From the NCBI GenBank assembly GCA_025992895.1, contig DAJPGA010000001.1, positions 1,444,501 to 1,508,500 on the forward strand: a stretch of 64,000 nt of DNA, read 5' to 3'. The notes beneath the pieces were generated by a model. It searched no databases and was not told where the DNA came from. It saw only the letters and a program-made list of their open reading frames with translations. The stretch's first letter is position 1; the number at the start of each line of letters is the position of its first letter. Origin of the DNA: Veillonellaceae bacterium (lineage in GTDB: Bacteria; Bacillota; Negativicutes; Veillonellales; Dialisteraceae). Positions 16,542 through 24,990 of the stretch are shown here, piece after piece. A program made the position numbers and the translations under genes.

Positions 16542-17786
16542 CTAGTCAAGTCCCAGATATTTTTTCTGTTCTTCAGATAAGCTGTCGATCTTATAGCCCA
16601 TAGACTGAAGTTTGATTTGAGCAACTTTGGTATCAAGTTCATGAGGAAGTGTATATACTGCCGGTTTCATATCCCTGCCATGGCCTAAAAGGTACCAGAC
16701 TGCCAATGTCTGCATAGCAAAGGACAGATCCATGATTTCAGCCGGATGTCCATCGCCGGCTGCCAGATTGACCAGGCGTCCTTCTGCCATTAAGAAAACA
16801 GTCTTGCCATTTGGCAGTACATATCCTTCAATATTCTTTCTGGCTTCATATTTCTTTGTACAGATGCGCTCAAGGTCAGCACGGCTGACTTCGCAGTCGA
16901 AATGGCCAGCATTAGCACAGATAGCGCCATCTTTCATCTGCATGAAGTGTCTTTCTGTAATAACATCGATATCGCCGGTTACAGTCAGGAAGATATCCCC
17001 TACTTTTGCAGCCTCATCCATAGGCATGATTTCAAAGCCATCCATGACTGCTTCAATAGCCTTGATCGGATCGACCTCAGTTACGATGACATGAGCGCCG
17101 AGTCCTTTTGCACGCATGGAAACGCCCTTGCCGCACCAGCCGTACCCGGCAATGACTACGGTTTTGCCGGTAATTGTCAGATTTGTGCTTCTGATAATCC
17201 CATCCCAGGCCGACTGTCCTGTCCCGTAACGGTTATCGAAGAGATATTTGCAGTAAGAATCATTTACCGCAATCATTGGGAATTCCAGCTCGCCAGCCTT
17301 TTCAAGGATTTTTAAGCGATGAACGCCGGTTGTGGTTTCTTCAGAGCCGCCGATTAAGTTGACCTGGGCGTCCTTGCGGGTCGTATGAAGCAGATGAACA
17401 AGGTCGCCGCCATCATCGATGATGATATCAGGTTTATGATCGAGTGCCTTATTTAAGAAAAGCGTATATTCCTCATCCGTGCAGCCATGCCATGCATAAA
17501 CGGTGATTCCGTTATCAACCAAAGCAGCCGCAATAGGATCCTGTGTTGAGAGCGGATTGCTTCCTGTACAGATAACATTGGCACCAGCAGCCTTTAGGGT
17601 AAGTGCCAGGTAAGCAGTTTTAGCCTCAAGATGAATGGACATGACCACAGTCTTTCCCTTGAAAGATTGATCAGCGGAGAATTCTTCTTTCAGTGTATTT
17701 AAAACAGGCATAAATTTCTCTACCCAGGCAATACGCTGTTTGCCTTCCTCAGCTAAATTAATATCGCGTATCATTGATTCGTTCAT
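16542..17786 (-). CDS. ahcY: Adenosylhomocysteinase-family enzyme, probably S-inosylhomocysteine-preferring
   Basis: 414 aa, NAD-dependent hydrolase of the AhcY family. It has the substrate segments GSNPLSTQD and NDSYCKYLFDNRYGTGQS, and the NAD loop GYGWCGKG (GxGxxG). It releases homocysteine from the nucleoside. The length matches the shorter archaeal/Thermotoga-type enzymes, without the insertion of longer bacterial forms. Residues H52-E54-K56 form HxExK, where classical SAH hydrolases have HxTxE or HxTxQ at the nucleobase. HxExK enzymes are associated with inosyl substrates. It lies 4 bases downstream of mtnA. The family is certain; the base preference is inferred. Confidence 0.9.
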   Translation of the reverse strand: MNESMIRDINLAEEGKQRIAWVEKFMPVLNTLKEEFSADQSFKGKTVVMSIHLEAKTAYLALTLKAAGANVICTGSNPLSTQDPIAAALVDNGITVYAWHGCTDEEYTLFLNKALDHKPDIIIDDGGDLVHLLHTTRKDAQVNLIGGSEETTTGVHRLKILEKAGELEFPMIAVNDSYCKYLFDNRYGTGQSAWDGIIRSTNLTITGKTVVIAGYGWCGKGVSMRAKGLGAHVIVTEVDPIKAIEAVMDGFEIMPMDEAAKVGDIFLTVTGDIDVITERHFMQMKDGAICANAGHFDCEVSRADLERICTKKYEARKNIEGYVLPNGKTVFLMAEGRLVNLAAGDGHPAEIMDLSFAMQTLAVWYLLGHGRDMKPAVYTLPHELDTKVAQIKLQSMGYKIDSLSEEQKKYLGLD

Positions 17787-17790
17787 TGTA

Positions 17791-18843
17791 TTAACCTTCT
17801 TCCTTGTAAAATCTTTTAATATTGTCTGTATATGGCGGGACTATAACGCCTTTCTCAGTGATAATCCCAGTTATCAGATGATTGGGAGTCACATCGAATG
17901 CCGGATTGAATACAGGAACATCCTTGGGGGCCAGCTGGATTCCCTTGTATGTTCTTACTTCATCCGGATTTCTTTCCTCAATAACAATTTCGCCACCGCT
18001 TTTGATAGAGGTATCAAATGTGGAAAACGGTGCAGCCAGATAAAATGGTATGTGATGATAAGAAGCAAGAACAGCAAGTCCATAGGTACCAATTTTATTG
18101 GCGCCATCTCCATTAAGAGCGATCCTGTCTGCTCCGACGATAATGGCATCAATATGTCTGGTATTCATAACCATGGCAGCCATATTATCCGTAATCAGAC
18201 AGCACGGAATTTCATTTGCCATGAGTTCTGTTGCGGTTAAACGTGATCCCTGCAAAAGTGGCCGCGTCTCATCGGCATATACACATGAAATCTGGCCTCT
18301 TTCGTTAAGCTCCTTTATAACACTGAATGCCGTGCCGTCCCCCGCCGTAGCAAGTGCACCCGTATTGCAGTGTGTCAGAATGTTAAGGGCAGTTTTGCCT
18401 TTAAATAAATCAGCTCCGTGTAAGCCAATACGCCTGCACATATCCCGGTCGGAATATTCAATGTCTTTCGCTTTTTTCAGCAATTCTGCCCCGACTGTTT
18501 CCAGGCGCTCTGAATGAGAATAAACTTCTTTCATTTCAGAAATTGCCCAGGACAGATTAACGGCTGTAGGACGAGCTGCTTCAAGTTCGTCCAGCGCTGC
18601 ATAAAAACGTTCCGTCAAAGCACTGTCAGAATATGCCCTGCATTCCCTGAAAGCCAGGACAGATGCGTAACCGGCCGCAACGCCAATGGCAGGCGCTCCT
18701 CTGACAGCCAGTTTCTTGATGGCAGAGATGACATCCTTATACGAATAACAGTCGATATAAACAATTTCATCGGGTAATTTTGTCTGGTCGAGAAGAATCA
18801 GGTGATCTTTATCCCATTTCAATGACCAAAGACCTTGTTTCAT
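17791..18843 (-). CDS. mtnA: Methylthioribose-1-phosphate isomerase
   Basis: 350 aa. Isomerises 5-methylthioribose-1-phosphate to methylthioribulose-1-phosphate in methionine salvage. Motifs include AVRGAPAIGVAAGY, the cysteine segment LTHCNTGALAT, and the GADRIALNGD aspartate segment. It overlaps mtnP by 4 bases (ATGA). No mtnB, mtnC/E or mtnD is in the window, so the fate of the product is open: complete salvage elsewhere, or an aldolase shunt. Confidence 0.95.
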   Translation of the reverse strand: MKQGLWSLKWDKDHLILLDQTKLPDEIVYIDCYSYKDVISAIKKLAVRGAPAIGVAAGYASVLAFRECRAYSDSALTERFYAALDELEAARPTAVNLSWAISEMKEVYSHSERLETVGAELLKKAKDIEYSDRDMCRRIGLHGADLFKGKTALNILTHCNTGALATAGDGTAFSVIKELNERGQISCVYADETRPLLQGSRLTATELMANEIPCCLITDNMAAMVMNTRHIDAIIVGADRIALNGDGANKIGTYGLAVLASYHHIPFYLAAPFSTFDTSIKSGGEIVIEERNPDEVRTYKGIQLAPKDVPVFNPAFDVTPNHLITGIITEKGVIVPPYTDNIKRFYKEEG

Positions 18844-19634
18844 AACTGAAATCCTCCAAAGTCTTTGGCGGCATGTCTGCAGTCGCAGTCGGTATCAGGA
18901 TCAAATTCCTGAGAAAGGATCGTAATGATCTTAACAAAACTCTCAATATTCTGATTCATGCATTCAACAACTTCGCGATGTGTCAAAGATTGTTTCGAAA
19001 TGCCTGCAGCGAAATTTGTTACCATGGAAATGGTAGCGTAGCACATTTCAGCTTCTCTGGCGAGCTGGCACTCCGGCACATTTGTCATGCCGACAACATC
19101 AGCTCCCCACATCCGATATGCTTTGATTTCAGCAGGAGTTTCAAATCTGGGGCCTTCTGTACAGATATAGGTTCCTTCTGGATGAATGATGATTCCTTCA
19201 CGGTGTGCAGCATCCAGGATGGCAGCGCGAAGATGCGGGCAATATGGATGTGTCATATCAATATGAGCAACTCCATGCAGTTCGCCGTCATAGAAAGTAC
19301 CGATTCTTGATTTCGTCTGATCGATGAATTGATCAACCAGTACCAATTCTCCGGGCTTGTAGTCGGGATTCAGAGATCCAACTGCTGTTGTCGATACGAT
19401 GGAAGATACTCCCAGCGCTTTTAAAGCATAAATGTTGGCCCTGAAGTTGATTTTATGCGGCGGGATTGTATGATTCACGCCATGTCTTGCCATAAAGACA
19501 ATCGGCTTATCCTTGAAATATCCTAATTCATATTTCGCTGTCCCATATGGAGTTTCAATCGTTTCGCTATGTAGATCAGTTAATATTTCAGGATTATAAA
19601 CACCTGTACCACCAATAAATGCTAATTTATTCAT
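18840..19634 (-). CDS. mtnP: MTA phosphorylase-family enzyme, probably methylthioinosine phosphorylase
   Basis: 264 aa, PNP/MTAP family. The phosphate loop GGTGVY is at 8-13, ARHG at 49-52 and HKINFRAN at 60-67. It phosphorolyses the nucleoside to methylthioribose-1-phosphate and free base. Adenine-specific MTAPs have two aspartates in a TDYD motif. Here residues 206-211 read TNFAAG, with N207 in the base site as in 6-oxopurine phosphorylases. That fits a methylthioinosine substrate made by MtaD. It overlaps hslO and mtnA by 4 bases each. Confidence 0.88.
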   Translation of the reverse strand: MNKLAFIGGTGVYNPEILTDLHSETIETPYGTAKYELGYFKDKPIVFMARHGVNHTIPPHKINFRANIYALKALGVSSIVSTTAVGSLNPDYKPGELVLVDQFIDQTKSRIGTFYDGELHGVAHIDMTHPYCPHLRAAILDAAHREGIIIHPEGTYICTEGPRFETPAEIKAYRMWGADVVGMTNVPECQLAREAEMCYATISMVTNFAAGISKQSLTHREVVECMNQNIESFVKIITILSQEFDPDTDCDCRHAAKDFGGFQL

Positions 19635-20506
19635 TGAATACCCTCCCCTTCATCGTTAAACCATTTAACTAAAGTTGACCTTGGTATATGATATTTCTTA
19701 CCACAATAATGGCAGCAAACTTCTGTAACTTCGTCTTCCAGCAATTCATTTCTTTCCGATTCAGGAAGCAGAAGCAGCGAATTTCTTATATGATCCAAAT
19801 TGCAGGTACACTGGAATTTAATGACCGATTCGCCAATGGGAAGGAAGCCTTCCTTTTCTATCAGGCAGCTTAAAGACGATGCATCCTCTTTATCTCCAAA
19901 GATTTTCCATCCCGTGCTGTTCAGGATAAACAAATCATCATATAATTCCTTATTTGCCTGAGGAGTCATCTGTGCCAGGAAGCAGGCAACTCTGTCAAGC
20001 TTTCCGTCTTCTCCTAACTGAAATTGGATATCCAGATACGAATCCGTTTGATCTGATTCGTTCAGATAAGAAGTAAAACATTCAGAGATACTATTGCATG
20101 ATGCGTTTACTGTGCTGATATATGGCTGTTTCAACAGGGAATACCTTGTGATGAACAGCTGCGCATTTTCACAAACAAGCCTTTTCTCTTCAGCAGGATC
20201 ATATTTATCGAAAGCCCCTGCTTCGGGATTTTCTATAAATCCTCTTACATAATGACCTTCATAAGCATCAGCCCGGATAATTCCCAATGGTGAATGCGTA
20301 ACCCACTTCAGAGAGATTCCTTCGTGATTTTTGAAATCAGTTGCCAGTGCAGCAGTTGCAGCGAGAATTTTGCCAATGATTATTTCAGAAAATAATGAAA
20401 GATTGTGTATATCCCCAGCTTCTTTTGCTGCATCGGTAACATCTGCAACAGTGATTCGGAGTCCTTCATGATTAAGTAAGTGTTGGATAGAATTTTTAGT
20501 GATCAA
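19631..20506 (-). CDS. hslO: Redox-regulated chaperone Hsp33
   Basis: 291 aa. The C-terminal zinc switch is visible as CTC followed by about 33 residues and CHYC, the CxC...CxxC pattern whose oxidation turns on the holdase. The N-terminal half carries the conserved THSPLGIIRADAYEGHYVRGF region. The start is TTG at 20506, chosen because a perfect AGGAGG lies 8 bases upstream. It is the first gene of the methylthio-nucleoside salvage operon, coupled to mtnP by a 4-base overlap; the functional link is unclear. Confidence 0.95.
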   Translation of the reverse strand: MITKNSIQHLLNHEGLRITVADVTDAAKEAGDIHNLSLFSEIIIGKILAATAALATDFKNHEGISLKWVTHSPLGIIRADAYEGHYVRGFIENPEAGAFDKYDPAEEKRLVCENAQLFITRYSLLKQPYISTVNASCNSISECFTSYLNESDQTDSYLDIQFQLGEDGKLDRVACFLAQMTPQANKELYDDLFILNSTGWKIFGDKEDASSLSCLIEKEGFLPIGESVIKFQCTCNLDHIRNSLLLLPESERNELLEDEVTEVCCHYCGKKYHIPRSTLVKWFNDEGEGIQ

Positions 20507-20610
20507 TTCTTTTTCCTCCTAAAACCAGTCCCAGAAATTATCAATTGATATAGACCGGATTACAATACTCTTAAAGTACCAATCGTATATATTTTACCAT
20601 TATCACATGA

Positions 20611-20664
20611 CAAAATAAAACCTGTACCTCTGATTTAAATCAATAAGGTACAGGTTTTATTTTG
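20611..20664 (-). terminator. Terminator after rpe
   Basis: A perfect 18-bp stem (20611-20628 with 20647-20664) whose AT-rich base gives TTTTATTTT on the minus strand. It ends the rlmN/prpC-pknB-rsgA-rpe transcript 13 bases after the rpe stop. Confidence 0.88.
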
Positions 20665-20676
20665 ATCGGGGAATAA

Positions 20677-21318
20677 TTACACCTTCAAAGACTCAATGGC
20701 ATCTTTTCTGTCTGGCTGATTAAATACCGATGAACCAGCAACAAGTATATCTGCTCCGGCATTTTTCAGTAATCTGGCATTGTCCTTATTAACGCCGCCA
20801 TCAATCTCTATTAAAGTGGAAAGCTCCTTGTTTATGATGAAATCCTTCAAACGTCTTACTTTATCAAGGGTATAAGTAATGAATTTCTGACCGCCAAGAC
20901 CCGGATTCACGGACATGATAAGCACATAATCCAATAGTGGAAGGACTTCTTCTATAGCTCCTATCGGCGTACCCGGATTCAGCGCGATACCTGCTTTGAT
21001 ATTCCTTCCTTTGATGTTCTGTATCATTCTGTCCAAATGAGAGACTGCTTCTACATGGAAGGAGATGTACTGGACAGAGATAGATTCCAATATATCCAGA
21101 TAATCCTGAGGATTATAGGTCATGAGATGTACATCAAGCGGCAAATTGGTTACTGAACGGATAGACTTAACCACTGGCGGGCCAAATGAAATATTTGGTA
21201 CAAAATGGCCATCCATAACATCCAGATGAAGAAGGTCTGCTCCGTTTTGCTCCACATCGCGGATTTCATCTTCGAGTCTGACAAAATTGGCAGCTAATAC
21301 TGACGGTGCTATTTCCAT
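20677..21318 (-). CDS. rpe: Ribulose-phosphate 3-epimerase
   Basis: 213 aa TIM barrel. Interconverts ribulose-5-phosphate and xylulose-5-phosphate. Motifs: PSVLAANF at the N-terminus, LHLDVMDGHFVPNIS with metal-binding His/Asp, DVHLM, MSVNPGLGGQKF, and EIDGGVN. It lies 5 bases after rsgA, the usual Firmicute order. Confidence 0.96.
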   Translation of the reverse strand: MEIAPSVLAANFVRLEDEIRDVEQNGADLLHLDVMDGHFVPNISFGPPVVKSIRSVTNLPLDVHLMTYNPQDYLDILESISVQYISFHVEAVSHLDRMIQNIKGRNIKAGIALNPGTPIGAIEEVLPLLDYVLIMSVNPGLGGQKFITYTLDKVRRLKDFIINKELSTLIEIDGGVNKDNARLLKNAGADILVAGSSVFNQPDRKDAIESLKV

Positions 21319-21323
21319 AAGAA

Positions 21324-22193
21324 CTATCTCCTGTTCTTTTCTGAATTCAATTCACTAAGAAGTTTGATGTAATCATTATATCGTTCCATCTGGATATCTC
21401 CGTTTTGCACGGCATCCCGGACGGCACAGTCTGGCTCCTTGTTATGTATGCAGTCATTGAATCTGCATTTGCCCAAATAAGGCCTGAAGTCCTTAAAAAG
21501 ATAGGCTGTCTCTTCCGGCATCAAGTGATTAAGATTAAGCAGCGTGTATCCGGGGGTATCCATAAGAAGACTGTGATCGGAGTATTTGACGAGTTCCGCA
21601 TGACGGGTTGTTGTTTTTCCCCGTCCTGAATGACTGCTGACTTCCCCGGAGATAAAATGAGAGGATCCCAGAATATAATTCAGAAGACTGGATTTCCCGA
21701 CACCTGAAGGACCGGAAAAAGCAATGATTTTCCCCTTTAAAAGCATCTGAACATTTCCAAGTCCGTATTTTGTTTCTAAAGAGGTACAAATACAGTCATA
21801 TCCGGCATTTACATAGTAATCCCGGACAGAAAGCGCATGAGATGGATCCAGATCATATTTATTAATAATGATTGCCGGATTTATCCCAGCATATTCCGAT
21901 AGGACGATCATCTTGTCCAATAGATATTGATCCAGATCAGGACTTTTGATCGCAGAAACCAGGATAAGCTGGTCAACATTGGCTATAGGCGGACGATGAA
22001 GAACCGTCAACCGGGGATGTACATCCTTAATCAGCATCTGCCCTGAATCATCCATCTCGCAGTCAACATAATCTCCAACCAGTATATCGGTTTTCTTTTT
22101 TAACTTTCCTCTGGACCGGCAAGATGCCGTCTCATTATTATCCAGTAAGACATTAAAGTAGCCATTTTGGTTCTTAAGTACAATGCCATTCAT
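21324..22193 (-). CDS. rsgA: Ribosome small subunit-dependent GTPase RsgA
   Basis: 289 aa. An N-terminal OB fold, a circularly permuted GTPase domain (NKYD G4 before the G1 loop GPSGVGKSS, then DTPG) and a C-terminal zinc finger (CRFNDCIHNKEPDC pattern). It acts in late 30S maturation. The gene follows pknB by 6 bases; RsgA is a known phosphorylation target of the PASTA kinase in Bacillus, so the arrangement may be functional. Confidence 0.96.
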   Translation of the reverse strand: MNGIVLKNQNGYFNVLLDNNETASCRSRGKLKKKTDILVGDYVDCEMDDSGQMLIKDVHPRLTVLHRPPIANVDQLILVSAIKSPDLDQYLLDKMIVLSEYAGINPAIIINKYDLDPSHALSVRDYYVNAGYDCICTSLETKYGLGNVQMLLKGKIIAFSGPSGVGKSSLLNYILGSSHFISGEVSSHSGRGKTTTRHAELVKYSDHSLLMDTPGYTLLNLNHLMPEETAYLFKDFRPYLGKCRFNDCIHNKEPDCAVRDAVQNGDIQMERYNDYIKLLSELNSEKNRR

Positions 22194-22199
22194 AGCGGA

Positions 22200-24059
22200 C
22201 TAAAGCTCCCTGTCCTGAACGACAGAACCATCAATAACAACCTGGACCCTGACATTGCCTACACCAGAGACATCCTTATTGATTGTGCTTCCAGCATTAA
22301 CCTTCGCATTATAGACCGTATGCTTTCCGGTATCATCAGTTACATAGATTTCTACCTGACGTGCATTGCCTTCTTTTGGAATTGTAATATTGACTGTCCC
22401 GTTTTTCTTCTGGCTCTTGGATTTTGATCCAATCGTAAGATTTACAACATTGGAATTCGTCTGTTCCCCACCGGCCGGATCCTGCGAAACTACAACTGCA
22501 TTGGGATCATCAGCTGCTGTACCGTCAGAAGAGGTTATTGTACCTACGGAAAGTTTCATGGAAAGCAGGGAATTACGTGCATCAGATAACGACATTCCAG
22601 TCAAATTCGGAACACTTACCTTTTGACGCATGTTGATAACTATATTGATCCGCGTCCCCTTCGTTGCCTTTGCGCCGGAATCCGGGCTCTGGGAAATAAT
22701 AACATCGGAAGGCTTGTCCGGATCATTTCCATTTTCAACTGCTCCCAAGGACAATCCCATCTTATCCAGACGTTCTTTTGCCTGCTCCAAAGTCAGACCC
22801 TTCAGGTCTGGAATAAGCATGGTCGAACCGCCCTTGCTTACGGTCAGATGAATGATCCTCTGTGCTTTCACATTGGTACCGGCCGGAGGCGTCTGTGAAA
22901 TAACCTGACCGGAAGGTACATCATCACTGGCGATTTCATCTACAGAAACCTTCAGGTTCAGCTTTTTCAGAGATGTTTCAGCGACCTCTACCGGTTTTCC
23001 CACTACGTTCGGAACGGAAATGTTTTCAGCACTCCAGAAGTTTCCGAAAGTAAAGAAAGCCCAGGCAAAACAGATCGCAAATAAAGCTACCATCGCAATC
23101 CAGATGTACTTCTGCGGGAGATTGGCAATAAAAGTAGCCACTTTCCCGTCCTTTTCCAGTACGATGGGTTTTTGTTTTGTAGGAAGAGGACGAGTCAGCG
23201 CAGTAAAATCATGAGACGCCGGCTTATTATAGATTGAAGTCGTAAATCCCTGTGCGATTTTCAATTCTGAAATGAAATCAGAGACGGAATCATATCTTTT
23301 ATCTGGATCCCGCTGAAGGGCTGTAAGAAGGCATTCTTCCAGCATTGGCGAAATGGCCGGATTATATTTTGTCGGCCTGGGAATATCGCCCTGCATATGC
23401 TGAAGAGCAATACTTACCGCTGTCTCACCTTCAAACGGCAGATGATGAGTCAGCATCTCATAAAGAACAATACCCAAAGAGTAAATATCTGTCTTAGCCG
23501 TTATCTTATCACCGGCAGCCTGTTCAGGCGACAGGTAATGAACGGAACCCAGGATGGACTGTTTATCTATAACAGTAGATGAGTTGATTGCTCTTGCAAT
23601 GCCGAAATCAGTTACTTTGACCTTTCCATTGGTGGTCAGCAGTATATTATGCGGCTTGATATCACAGTGAATAATGCCATTCGCATGTGCTTCTTCCAGT
23701 GCATTGCCGATACTGATAGCAATTCTGACAGCTGTATCAATGGGAATATTAGGGTGTGACTGGATATATTGCTTCAGTGTCTCCCCTTCGACATATTCCA
23801 TAACGATATAGTGAATATCGCCATCACAGCCGACATCATAAATTCCTACAATGTTTGGATGTGTTAATTTTCCTGCGGATTGCGCCTCATGTCTGAATCT
23901 TACAATGAAATCATTATCCTCAGCAAAATTGCTATGCAGAATCTTAACGGCTACGATGCGATCCAAAAGGATATCTTTGGCCATATAAACATCAGCCATG
24001 CCGCCAGAGCCGATTTTCTTTATAATTTCATATCTGCTATCTAGAATTTTTCCGGTCAT
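22200..24059 (-). CDS. pknB: PASTA-domain serine/threonine kinase PknB
   Basis: 619 aa. Cytoplasmic Hanks-type kinase domain (about 10-270): GSGGMADVY loop, K39, catalytic D133, DFG 151-153 and the APE-like SPEQ segment. A transmembrane helix (about 317-337) leads to three extracellular PASTA repeats (about 350-412, 415-475 and 480-545), which sense muropeptides or lipid II. About 70 extra C-terminal residues follow, rich in beta-type sequence. The usual HRD is HCD (C132), making it a non-RD kinase. It pairs with the phosphatase gene immediately upstream. Confidence 0.95.
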   Translation of the reverse strand: MTGKILDSRYEIIKKIGSGGMADVYMAKDILLDRIVAVKILHSNFAEDNDFIVRFRHEAQSAGKLTHPNIVGIYDVGCDGDIHYIVMEYVEGETLKQYIQSHPNIPIDTAVRIAISIGNALEEAHANGIIHCDIKPHNILLTTNGKVKVTDFGIARAINSSTVIDKQSILGSVHYLSPEQAAGDKITAKTDIYSLGIVLYEMLTHHLPFEGETAVSIALQHMQGDIPRPTKYNPAISPMLEECLLTALQRDPDKRYDSVSDFISELKIAQGFTTSIYNKPASHDFTALTRPLPTKQKPIVLEKDGKVATFIANLPQKYIWIAMVALFAICFAWAFFTFGNFWSAENISVPNVVGKPVEVAETSLKKLNLKVSVDEIASDDVPSGQVISQTPPAGTNVKAQRIIHLTVSKGGSTMLIPDLKGLTLEQAKERLDKMGLSLGAVENGNDPDKPSDVIISQSPDSGAKATKGTRINIVINMRQKVSVPNLTGMSLSDARNSLLSMKLSVGTITSSDGTAADDPNAVVVSQDPAGGEQTNSNVVNLTIGSKSKSQKKNGTVNITIPKEGNARQVEIYVTDDTGKHTVYNAKVNAGSTINKDVSGVGNVRVQVVIDGSVVQDREL

Positions 24060-24062
24060 AAA

Positions 24063-24803
24063 TTACTCCAATGTTTCTGTAAACTGAACCAGAATAAGAG
24101 ACACATTGTCTTTTGCTCCTGCATCATAAGCTTTTTCCATTAAATCCTTGTCTAACTTTTTTAAGTCATCCTGTGTTCTTCTTGGATTATCAGCAATAAC
24201 AGACCTGATGACGTTATCATCAATCATACCCGTCAAACCATCTGAGCAAAGCAGAACCAAAGAATCATTATCCAACTTAAAATGCCCGGTATCCACAGTC
24301 AAAGATTTTTCAATTCCGACTGCCCTGGTAATTTCGTTTTTCCGGGGATGAAAACGCATATCTTCCCTGGATATTTTTCCTTCATTGACAAGTTCCATAA
24401 CAAATGAATGATCCGTAGTGATTTGTTTCAGTATATTATCGTGCCAAACATATAAACGGCTGTCTCCTACATGAGCCCAATTCAAGGTATCTCCGATCAC
24501 TGAAGCAGCTATCATTGTTGTACCCATAGAAAGAAACTGATCGTCATCCTGCTTCCGGTCCAATATGGCCTGGTTAGCCAGCAGTATAGATTCCTTTAAG
24601 CTGGATTCAGAGAGTTCAGCAGGGTCAAGGCGCTCCAAAAAATTACCAGCACTCTCGACAGCAAGTGTGCTGGCAATCTGGCCGCCTTCATAGCCGCCCA
24701 TACCATCTGCCAATATATAAACATTTTCTACATCCAGATTGATCGCGTCTTCATTAACTTTTCGGACTAATCCGGTTCTTGAATCACCCAATGTAAGTAT
24801 CAT
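24063..24803 (-). CDS. prpC: PP2C-type protein phosphatase (PrpC/Stp)
   Basis: 246 aa from the chosen start. PP2C metal-site motifs: VRKVNEDA near the start, LADGMGGYEGG, the HVGDSRLY segment, and CSDGLTGMIDD, GAKDNVS. It removes phosphates added by PknB, encoded 3 bases downstream. The start at 24803 (MILTLGDSR) matches the family; an ATG at 24866 is possible but would add 21 atypical residues. Confidence 0.93.
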   Translation of the reverse strand: MILTLGDSRTGLVRKVNEDAINLDVENVYILADGMGGYEGGQIASTLAVESAGNFLERLDPAELSESSLKESILLANQAILDRKQDDDQFLSMGTTMIAASVIGDTLNWAHVGDSRLYVWHDNILKQITTDHSFVMELVNEGKISREDMRFHPRKNEITRAVGIEKSLTVDTGHFKLDNDSLVLLCSDGLTGMIDDNVIRSVIADNPRRTQDDLKKLDKDLMEKAYDAGAKDNVSLILVQFTETLE

Positions 24804-24917
24804 AGAAACCAATGCCTGTCCATGTTTTCTGCAAATATGCATGAAACCTAAAAAATTATAAAGCAATCCATTAAATAGAAACTTTCGTAAGATACGTTTG
24901 AAACTATTTCTTCACTA

Positions 24918-24946
24918 ATACTATCATTATGCAATACCATAGTCAA
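24918..24946 (-). promoter_or_regulatory. Candidate promoter before prpC
   Basis: On the minus strand, TTGACT (24941-24946) and TAGTAT (24918-24923) with a 17-base spacer, in the 187-base gap after rlmN. Confidence 0.45.
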
Positions 24947-24990
24947 TTTTAGCAGAGCGGCATATGAATAGAGATGAATAACAGTCCCGC

